Assembly: GCF_021107415.1 (NCBI RefSeq) | Contig: NZ_JAIOSW010000417.1 | Location: 1 to 5,794 of the forward strand | From: Desulfobacula sp. | GTDB taxonomy: Bacteria > Desulfobacterota > Desulfobacteria > Desulfobacterales > Desulfobacteraceae | Direction of reading: 5' to 3' | DNA length: 5,794 bases | In this document: one piece after another, positions 1 to 5,136 of the stretch | Layout: every line of letters starts with the position of its first letter | Numbering within the stretch: the first letter of the stretch is position 1 | Position numbers and translations under genes: made by a program | Notes under the pieces: model-generated | Told to the model about the DNA's origin: nothing | The model's database searches: none | What the model saw: the letters and a program-made list of their open reading frames with translations, nothing else

Positions 1-257
1 CTGAAAGAATACAAGACAAGCTGAATTTGTCCAGAACAACGACCTATGAAATCATGGAAGAGTTCCTTGAAATCATTAAGGAAACTATTGAAAATGGTGA
101 AGATATCATGATTAGCGGTTTCGGCAAATTCTGTGTAAACGAAAAAAAAGCCAGAAAAGGCAGAAACCCTGCAACTGATAAAGAAATGACGCTGCCGGCC
201 AGAAGAGTTGTAACCTTTAAATGTTCTGGGAAACTAAGAGATCTGATTAATCCCTAA
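1..257 (+). CDS. ihfA: Integration host factor alpha subunit (IHF/HU family), 5'-truncated by window edge
   Basis: This is a small DNA-bending protein of the HU/IHF family, a nucleoid protein that would normally pair with a beta subunit and sharply bend DNA at promoters and recombination sites. The frame is open to base 3 at the left edge, giving 84 visible residues. The first ones (ERIQDKLNLS) match the family's N-terminal helix, so the gene begins outside the window and about ten residues are missing. The TTG at 27 lies inside the conserved first helices and is not the start. Visible hallmarks are the ISGFGKF turn, the beta-arm GRNPAT with the proline that intercalates between base pairs, and the ARRVVTF strand followed by a GKL helix. 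ARRVVTF and the arm sequence fit IHF-alpha better than IHF-beta or HU. The position after GRNPATDKEM has LPARR where E. coli IHF-alpha has ITARR. The C-terminus is short, ending DLINP. A membrane protease gene follows after 18 bases on the same strand. Confidence 0.8.
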   Translation, partial: ERIQDKLNLSRTTTYEIMEEFLEIIKETIENGEDIMISGFGKFCVNEKKARKGRNPATDKEMTLPARRVVTFKCSGKLRDLINP

Positions 258-275
258 GGCTGCTTTTCTGTAAAA

Positions 276-1520
276 ATGCTTTTTTCAGAACAATTTATTA
301 CCATTATCATTCTTACGACACTGATTGGCAGTTACCTTATTGATAATATTGCAGACTTTCTAAACCTTGGAAACCTGAATCAGCCCCTCCCAAAAGAGTT
401 TAACGGCTATTATGACAGCCAAAAATATATTGAATCCCAGAACTACCTGAAGGCAAATACAAAATTTGGATTTATCACATCAAGTTTTGACCTTACTATT
501 ATACTGCTGTTTTGGTTTTCAGGTGGTTTCCAATTTATTGATTCCTTTGTCAGATCATTTAATTTGAGCCCAATTGTTTCAGGACTTTTTTTTGCAGGTA
601 TTCTTTTATTGTTAAAACTTTTGATATCCCTGCCTTTTAGTATTTATTCCACTTTTGTGATTGAAGAAAAATTTGGGTTCAATAAAACAACACCCATGCT
701 TTTTTTTGCTGACCTTATTAAGTCCATTGTTCTTTCGGCTGTTTTGGGAGGAATAATATTATCATTGATTCTCGGCTTTTTAGAATTTGGCGGCCAATTT
801 GCCTGGATCATGTGCTGGGCAGCAAGCACTATTTTCCTTCTGGTCGTTCAATATATAGTTCCCACATGGATTATGCCCTTGTTCAATAAATTCACTCCTT
901 TGGAAAATGGTCCCTTAAAGGAAGCCATATTAAACTATGCAAAATCAATTGATTTTTCTCTTTCCAATATTTTTGTCATGGATGGGTCCAAAAGAAGCAG
1001 CAAATCCAATGCTTTTTTTACAGGTTTTGGAAAAAATAAACGAATCGTTTTATTTGACACCCTGATCAAAGAGCAGTCAATTAAAGAATTGGTCTCAATT
1101 CTTGCCCACGAAATGGGCCATTTTAAGAAAAAACATATTATTAAAAGAATGATTTTAGGGATCTTTCAAATGGGATTTATTTTTTACCTTATTTCCATAT
1201 TTATCTCAAATGAAAGTTTATTTCATGCCTTTTTTATGAAAGATGTTTCAATCTATGCGGGGTTGATCTTTTTTAGCATGCTTTACTCACCTATAAATCT
1301 GTTTATATCCATTCTTCTTCAAATCTCCTCCAGAAAAGATGAATATGAAGCTGACCGGTTTGCAGCAAAAACTATTAAGGACAGCGGGCCATTGATCAAT
1401 GCCCTTAAAAAACTGTCTGTCCATAATCTTTCAAATTTAACGCCCCATCCTTTTTATGTATTTTTAAATTATTCTCATCCACCTGTACTCAAGAGAATCA
1501 ATACATTAGAATCCCTGTAA
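276..1520 (+). CDS. M48 family membrane metalloprotease, Ste24/CAAX prenyl protease 1-like
   Basis: This is an integral-membrane zinc endopeptidase of family M48A (Ste24-like), 414 residues and about the usual length of bacterial members. The zinc site is HEMGH at residues 278-282 (ligands H278 and H282, catalytic E279), with the third ligand E356 in the motif DEYEAD at 355-360. Other family hallmarks are LPKEFNGYYD and the YIESQNY block near 38-57, the DGSKRSSKSNAFFTGFG block at 236-252, and the C-terminal YSHPPVLKRI at 399-408. Hydrophobic segments lie near 7-24, 70-90, 98-124, 150-170, 175-197, 291-311 and 326-350, matching the barrel of helices around an internal chamber. The ATG at 276 is the first possible start after an in-frame stop at 255-257, and no good Shine-Dalgarno precedes it. 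In eukaryotes Ste24 trims prenylated CAAX proteins. Bacteria generally lack that pathway, so the substrate here is unknown. It could serve in membrane protein quality control, by analogy with the M48 protease HtpX. Confidence 0.92.
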   Translation: MLFSEQFITIIILTTLIGSYLIDNIADFLNLGNLNQPLPKEFNGYYDSQKYIESQNYLKANTKFGFITSSFDLTIILLFWFSGGFQFIDSFVRSFNLSPIVSGLFFAGILLLLKLLISLPFSIYSTFVIEEKFGFNKTTPMLFFADLIKSIVLSAVLGGIILSLILGFLEFGGQFAWIMCWAASTIFLLVVQYIVPTWIMPLFNKFTPLENGPLKEAILNYAKSIDFSLSNIFVMDGSKRSSKSNAFFTGFGKNKRIVLFDTLIKEQSIKELVSILAHEMGHFKKKHIIKRMILGIFQMGFIFYLISIFISNESLFHAFFMKDVSIYAGLIFFSMLYSPINLFISILLQISSRKDEYEADRFAAKTIKDSGPLINALKKLSVHNLSNLTPHPFYVFLNYSHPPVLKRINTLESL

Positions 1521-2450
1521 TCATTCAACAACAAACCGGTTAAAAGCATCCCAGAGCTGATTATTAATCCCGATTTCCTCGAAAAAAAGTTCATGGAATG
1601 CACCTTTAATGGAAAGAAACGAACAATTGGGTAATTTGCTGCTCAATTTTTCCTGGGCTTTTGAGGATACAATAGAATCTTTTTGGGCACTGATCATCAA
1701 TATAGGGGTGGAAATCTTAGCAATGATGTCATCCTGCTTTAAAACTTCAATAGATTCAAAGGCTGCATTTAGCCAGCCCCATGTAACTCCACCGATGGCA
1801 AGGTCAGGATTATTTGCAATCTCATTATGTAAAATCCGGTACTTTTCCAGATCATGGCACAAATTATTTCCTTTGAATTTTGCTTTTCTAACAGAATAAT
1901 CTCCTGAACCAATGGTATATTTTTTTGCAAATTGTGTTTTAGATAATTTTTTTGATAATAATTTTGATACAGGCTTCATTATTGCCGGCATTGTAATATC
2001 GATCATGGGAGAAGCAAGCACTGCTTTTTTAATTTTTAAAGGGTGCCTGCTCATAAACCGCAGGGCAATATGCCCACCCATGGAATGTGCCAGTATATAA
2101 ACCGGCAATCTTTGAGGTTCTATAACCCTTAAATAGAGTGCCGCAAGGTCATCCACATAATCATCAAACCGGTTAATATGACCTTTATGCCTGTTTTCAA
2201 GCTCCCGGGAGGATAGTCCCTGTCCTCGCCAATCCGGACTGACAACCTGGAATCCTTTTTTCTGCAGTTGTTTTGCAACCCATTTATACTTTTCAATGAA
2301 TTCGGATCGCCCGTGTAATAAAAGGAAAATGCCTTTTGCAGGCTTTTCATAACAGGGAGCTATCCCATACCGAATTTTAAAAGTATCTTTTACTAAAAAA
2401 TAGTGATACTCAAATATCTCTTTATTTGAGTGCGTCTTGTTATGGATCAT
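1521..2450 (-). CDS. Alpha/beta hydrolase, lysophospholipase / monoacylglycerol lipase-like (Hydrolase_4)
   Basis: This is a 309-residue serine hydrolase of the alpha/beta fold, closest in style to PldB-like lysophospholipases and monoglyceride lipases. The oxyanion loop is LLLHGRSEF at 43-51, followed by the DWRGQGLS turn at 73-80, typical of this group. The nucleophile elbow is AHSMGGH, with S123. The acid is probably D258 in AQKDSIV and the base H286 in GAFHELFF, so the triad looks complete. There is no obvious signal peptide, so the protein is probably cytoplasmic or peripheral. The likely reaction is hydrolysis of an acyl ester in lysophospholipids or monoacylglycerol, but the exact substrate cannot be read from the sequence. 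The ATG at 2450 lies 15 bases after the stop of the diguanylate cyclase gene on the same strand. It lacks a recognisable Shine-Dalgarno, so it is probably co-transcribed. Its stop codon directly abuts the stop of the convergent protease gene. Confidence 0.87.
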   Translation of the reverse strand: MIHNKTHSNKEIFEYHYFLVKDTFKIRYGIAPCYEKPAKGIFLLLHGRSEFIEKYKWVAKQLQKKGFQVVSPDWRGQGLSSRELENRHKGHINRFDDYVDDLAALYLRVIEPQRLPVYILAHSMGGHIALRFMSRHPLKIKKAVLASPMIDITMPAIMKPVSKLLSKKLSKTQFAKKYTIGSGDYSVRKAKFKGNNLCHDLEKYRILHNEIANNPDLAIGGVTWGWLNAAFESIEVLKQDDIIAKISTPILMISAQKDSIVSSKAQEKLSSKLPNCSFLSIKGAFHELFFEEIGINNQLWDAFNRFVVE

Positions 2451-2465
2451 AAAATTTATAAAATC

Positions 2466-3758
2466 TTAATGAATGCTTTTACTGATGCTTTGATTACGAC
2501 CATTATCTTTTGCTTCATACAAGGCCTGGTCTGCCAGAGCAACCAGATCCTGGGCAGAATTATCATTTCCCGGAACCATTGTGGCAACTCCCAGGCTTAA
2601 AGTGATATGACCGTTTACTTTGGATTTTTCATGTGCAATTTCAAGATTCATTACATTTTTCCGAACCTTTTCAGCCACAGCCATGGCACCGTCTTTATCC
2701 GTACTGGGCAAAACAAGTACAAACTCTTCTCCACCATATCTTGCAGCCAGATCAGACGACCGATGGGCACTGTCTTGAATTGCCCGTGCCACTTTCTGAA
2801 GACAATCATCACCTGCCTGATGACCGTAATTATCATTATACAGCTTAAAAAAGTCGATATCACTTAGAATAACTGATAGTTGGACCTTATCCCTGGAATG
2901 TCTCTTCCATTCGGATTCAAGGTATTCATCAAATCTTCGCCGATTGGGAATCTGTGTCAGTCCATCCATAACGGAAAGCATTTTGAACTTTTCATTTAGC
3001 TTTTTTAGTGCCTGCTCTGCACGAACCGTTTCACTGATATCTATGGAAAATCCATTAAATCCATCCATTCGCCCGGATTCATCATGGGTTGCCTTTGCAT
3101 AACAGAGCGCCCAGACAAATGAATTATCCTTTCTTTTAAGCCGGCAACGGAATCGAACCACTTCTTCAGCCTCATAAACACCAAACATGAATTCATCAGC
3201 TTTTTCTTTATCAAAAAACGTTTGAACAGCAAAATCGCTTATTTGTTCAGCAACAGCTTTTGCAGACTCATAACCCAGCATCCATGCGTATTCCGGATTG
3301 GCTAAAATAATATTTCCTTCCATATTTACATGATAAATACCAATGGGGGCAAAACCAAAAGTATCCTGCAAATATTGTTCCTGCTGTTTCAGGTTTGCCT
3401 TGTCTTTTAATCTGGCTGAGATATCTTTGGCAAGAACAGCAACACCCAGTTTTTCACCCTTTGTATTCATAATGGGTGCATAAAAAATATCACATTGCAC
3501 TTCCTGGCCGTTTTGATTCACCTGAGAACAGGTTAGAAACTGTGTCTGTTTACAATTTATAAGCTTATTCTTACGAATGGGAATAAGTTCATTCAAAAAA
3601 CACCCCATTGTATCATCTTCCGTATAACCGAATAAATCCCTGGCGCCCTGATTCCATGAGGACACCTGCAGATTTGCATCCGCTTCTATATATGCCAGCC
3701 TGGCCTGGCTGATCAAATTACCAAGCGCCAGTATTCTGTCTATTAATTTATAATTCAT
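2466..3758 (-). CDS. PAS-PAS-GGDEF diguanylate cyclase
   Basis: This sensor enzyme condenses two GTP to c-di-GMP. With the start at 3758 it has 430 residues: PAS 1 at about 15-115, PAS 2 at about 125-250, a short linker helix near 245-265, and a GGDEF domain at about 265-425. The active-site loop is GGEEF at 342-346. The metal aspartate is D300 in SDIDFFK, and the DGLTQIPNRR entry motif is at 265-274. An intact inhibitory I-site RSSD at 333-336 sits five residues before GGEEF, so product feedback is expected. No membrane helix is seen, so it should be cytoplasmic. PAS 1 contains WNQGARDLFGY and ends in an LAKDISA motif; the PAS ligand cannot be told. The frame stays open to an ATG at 3866, but those 36 extra residues do not look like PAS, would overlap the divergent gene, and would span a good promoter. 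The second ATG at 3758 is therefore chosen, although it has no clear Shine-Dalgarno. The lipase-like gene follows after 15 bases. Confidence 0.93.
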   Translation of the reverse strand: MNYKLIDRILALGNLISQARLAYIEADANLQVSSWNQGARDLFGYTEDDTMGCFLNELIPIRKNKLINCKQTQFLTCSQVNQNGQEVQCDIFYAPIMNTKGEKLGVAVLAKDISARLKDKANLKQQEQYLQDTFGFAPIGIYHVNMEGNIILANPEYAWMLGYESAKAVAEQISDFAVQTFFDKEKADEFMFGVYEAEEVVRFRCRLKRKDNSFVWALCYAKATHDESGRMDGFNGFSIDISETVRAEQALKKLNEKFKMLSVMDGLTQIPNRRRFDEYLESEWKRHSRDKVQLSVILSDIDFFKLYNDNYGHQAGDDCLQKVARAIQDSAHRSSDLAARYGGEEFVLVLPSTDKDGAMAVAEKVRKNVMNLEIAHEKSKVNGHITLSLGVATMVPGNDNSAQDLVALADQALYEAKDNGRNQSISKSIH

Positions 3759-3792
3759 ATTATTTTTTAAAATTTTAGTTGATTTAGATCCG

Positions 3793-3821
3793 ATTGTATG
3801 AAATTTTATTTTTTTTAACAA
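3793..3821 (-). promoter_or_regulatory. Predicted sigma70-type promoter of the diguanylate cyclase gene
   Basis: Read on the minus strand, TTGTTA (3821-3816, 4 of 6 to consensus) is separated by exactly 17 bases from TACAAT (3798-3793, 5 of 6). Transcription would begin around 3785-3787, leaving a leader of about 28 bases before the ATG at 3758. The region between the boxes is extremely AT-rich. The promoter lies inside the upstream part of the longer open frame, which argues against the start at 3866. It probably also drives the downstream hydrolase gene. Confidence 0.55.
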
Positions 3822-3824
3822 GGA
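3820..3824 (+). promoter_or_regulatory. Shine-Dalgarno-like sequence of the phosphoesterase gene
   Basis: AAGGA stands 13 bases before the ATG at 3838, which is longer than usual but is the only purine-rich core upstream. It overlaps the -35 box of the divergent cyclase promoter, so the two genes share a compact control region. Confidence 0.4.
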
Positions 3825-3837
3825 AAAAGCAACCCGT

Positions 3838-4350
3838 ATGGAAAAACTGATTGTTACAGCAGACATTCATGGCAGTTACACTTCATGGTTGACCATGAAA
3901 AATCTTTTAAAACCTTCTGATAAACTTGCCATTGCCGGAGATCTTTTTGATACAAAATACGGTAATTTTTCAAATGCAGATTTTCAACCACAATCCATAA
4001 AAAATGATTTAAACACGTTCAAACATCATTTTTACTATGTCTATGGAAATTGCGATACACCTTCTTTTTTCCCCGGGTTTGACACAACAATGGAGTTTGA
4101 TGTTTTCAATAAAAGAATTCTTCTTTCCCATGGCCACCGGCCTTTCACCTATTCTGCGAATATCGATATTATTATTCAGGGTCATACCCACATTTGTTTT
4201 CTGGAAAAAAAAGATTCTCATATTTTCATGAACCCGGGCTCCATCACTTGTCCTCGAAACGGTGTTTATACTTATGGTGTGATTGAAAACTCTTCGGCAA
4301 GTCTTATTGAGCTTAAAACAGGGAACAAATTAATCACTATAGATTTTTAA
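3838..4350 (+). CDS. yfcE: YfcE/MJ0936-family metallophosphoesterase
   Basis: This is a 170-residue calcineurin-like phosphoesterase that hydrolyses phosphodiester or phosphomonoester bonds at a two-metal centre in the cytoplasm. All five metal-binding blocks are present in order: ADIHG with D9 and H11, AGDLFD with D35, YGNCD with N71, LSHGH with H98, and QGHTH with H116 and H118. The later NPGSIT-PR motif at 132-140 is characteristic of the YfcE/MJ0936 group, which is active on model phosphodiesters but whose natural substrate is unclear. It is slightly shorter than E. coli YfcE, partly through a loop between HGH and GHTH (14 residues here against about 18 by my recollection). The ATG at 3838 follows an AAGGA at 3820-3824, a somewhat long spacing of 13 bases. 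It is divergent from the cyclase gene across 79 bases. No evidence links it to c-di-GMP breakdown, which normally uses EAL or HD-GYP domains. Confidence 0.9.
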   Translation: MEKLIVTADIHGSYTSWLTMKNLLKPSDKLAIAGDLFDTKYGNFSNADFQPQSIKNDLNTFKHHFYYVYGNCDTPSFFPGFDTTMEFDVFNKRILLSHGHRPFTYSANIDIIIQGHTHICFLEKKDSHIFMNPGSITCPRNGVYTYGVIENSSASLIELKTGNKLITIDF

Positions 4351-4368
4351 ATCAATTATAAAAAATCT
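4341..4368. terminator. Weak AT-rich inverted repeat between convergent genes, possible bidirectional terminator
   Basis: AGATTTTT at 4341-4348 is matched exactly by AAAAATCT at 4361-4368, with a 12-base loop. It covers the stop codon of the phosphoesterase gene and most of the 22-base gap before the stop of the convergent J-domain gene. The stem has only one G-C pair, so it would be a feeble hairpin, although the A and T runs on both sides could supply U tracts for either strand. Confidence 0.25.
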
Positions 4369-4372
4369 CGAT

Positions 4373-5002
4373 TTAACTTCTCTTGACAGGTTTCACGGGT
4401 TTAACAGGATCTATTTTATCTATCCTTCCAATACTCATATCTTGATTCGACTTGGAAAGTCCTGAGTTTATCTTTCTCTTCAATGCCATATATTTTTGAT
4501 ACCGATAGTAAGGACTGTTTTTTTGTGAATGGTTCCTCTTTATAATTTTTTCAGCCTCCCCTTCTCTATCAGGACTAAGCTTGTAAACACTTTTAAAAAC
4601 GTCACCAAACCGAACTTTTCTGTCTCTTGTTTTCCTTAACGGCTTTTCTTTTTTATATTTATTTTCAAAGAATCTGCTGTCTTTTTTCCCCCGGAAAGCG
4701 GTTAATAATAATCCAAATATTTTTAAAAAAAAAGCAATAGTCCCCATTTTTTCAGGTGTTATGGATTTCTTTTCTTTTCGTATTTTTTTAACGGGTTCAT
4801 TCGACTTCAAATGCGGACCAAGATAGCGAAATGCAAGATTTATCTCTTTCATCTTTGCTTCTGCATGACTTTTTGATCCAAATTCTTTTTCTACAACATC
4901 AGGATGATATTTTTTTGCTAAATTCCGGTAGGCTTTTTTTGCTTCCTCAAAAGAGATAGTTGTTTCCAAATTTAAAATTTTAAAAGCCGTTTTTTTATCC
5001 AT
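4373..5002 (-). CDS. J-domain (DnaJ-like) co-chaperone, class C, with basic tail and a central hydrophobic segment
   Basis: This is a 209-residue J-domain protein that should stimulate the ATPase of a DnaK-type Hsp70. The J domain occupies about residues 4-62: DKKTAFKILNLE begins helix I, AYRNLAKKYHPD carries the essential HPD at 33-35, and MKEINLAFRYL at 51-61 is helix III. There is no glycine/phenylalanine-rich region and no zinc-finger cysteine repeat, so it is not a canonical DnaJ. After the J domain come a lysine-rich stretch, a hydrophobic segment at about 87-103 (GTIAFFLKIFGLLLTAF) and a very basic region with FGDVFKSVYKLSP at 132-144. The tail ends in three PVK repeats at 199-207. The hydrophobic segment could be a membrane anchor or a membrane-lying helix. 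An in-frame TTG at 5038 would add 12 residues unlike a J domain, so the ATG at 5002 is preferred although it has only a weak ribosome site. The client and partner are unknown. Confidence 0.87.
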   Translation of the reverse strand: MDKKTAFKILNLETTISFEEAKKAYRNLAKKYHPDVVEKEFGSKSHAEAKMKEINLAFRYLGPHLKSNEPVKKIRKEKKSITPEKMGTIAFFLKIFGLLLTAFRGKKDSRFFENKYKKEKPLRKTRDRKVRFGDVFKSVYKLSPDREGEAEKIIKRNHSQKNSPYYRYQKYMALKRKINSGLSKSNQDMSIGRIDKIDPVKPVKPVKRS

Positions 5003-5011
5003 ATTTATTCT

Positions 5012-5038
5012 ATTATGTTTCTTGAAACAGCCTGTCAA
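5012..5038 (-). promoter_or_regulatory. Candidate promoter of the J-domain gene with consensus -35
   Basis: On the minus strand a perfect TTGACA (5038-5033) is followed after 15 bases by CATAAT (5017-5012, 5 of 6 to consensus). The spacer is shorter than the usual 17. If used, transcription would start only a few bases before the ATG at 5002, giving a nearly leaderless message, which would fit the absence of a Shine-Dalgarno. The TTGACA may instead be chance. Confidence 0.3.
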
Positions 5039-5076
5039 GCTTCATCTAAGCGCTAAGCAATATAAACACCATGCAA

Positions 5077-5105
5077 TTGCAAAACAACTATTGAAATGAT
5101 ACCAT
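5077..5105 (+). promoter_or_regulatory. Candidate extended -10 promoter of the right-edge gene
   Basis: TTGCAA (5077-5082, 4 of 6) and TACCAT (5100-5105, 4 of 6) are 17 bases apart, and a TG one base before the -10 box (5097-5098) makes an extended -10 element. Transcription would start near 5112, about 12 to 15 bases before the Shine-Dalgarno. The -35 box overlaps a perfect 10-base palindrome, TGCAATTGCA at 5072-5081, which could be an operator or chance. Confidence 0.35.
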
Positions 5106-5123
5106 GAAACCTATTTTTTCCTC

Positions 5124-5132
5124 AAAAGGAGG
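5124..5132 (+). promoter_or_regulatory. Strong Shine-Dalgarno fixing the start of the right-edge gene
   Basis: AAAAGGAGG is followed by four bases and the ATG at 5137. It is the best ribosome-binding site in the window. It selects this start over the in-frame ATG at 5104, which has no purine-rich sequence before it and lies on the candidate -10 box. Confidence 0.75.
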
Positions 5133-5136
5133 CCAT

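Noticed and set aside
1534..1541. Palindrome AACCGGTT near the convergent stops as a terminator or operator
   Set aside because: It has no loop, lies inside the hydrolase coding sequence (FNRF) and is short enough to be chance.
1609..2100. Two open frames on + (1609-1899 and 1912-2100) opposite the hydrolase gene
   Set aside because: They lie antisense to a gene with a full catalytic triad, have no ribosome site and encode no recognisable motif.
2607..2867. Overlapping open frames on both strands within the GGDEF region
   Set aside because: They are shadows of the GGDEF domain, whose motifs are intact in the real frame.
4009..4231. Open frames overlapping the phosphoesterase gene on both strands
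   Set aside because: The five metal-binding blocks fix the true frame; the others have no motif or start signal.
3838..4350. Phosphoesterase as a c-di-GMP-degrading partner of the divergent cyclase
   Set aside because: YfcE-type enzymes are not known c-di-GMP phosphodiesterases and there is no EAL or HD-GYP motif; proximity alone is not enough.
5104..5136. Upstream in-frame ATG at 5104 for the right-edge gene
   Set aside because: It lacks a Shine-Dalgarno and sits on the candidate -10 box; the ATG at 5137 has AAAAGGAGG four bases before it.
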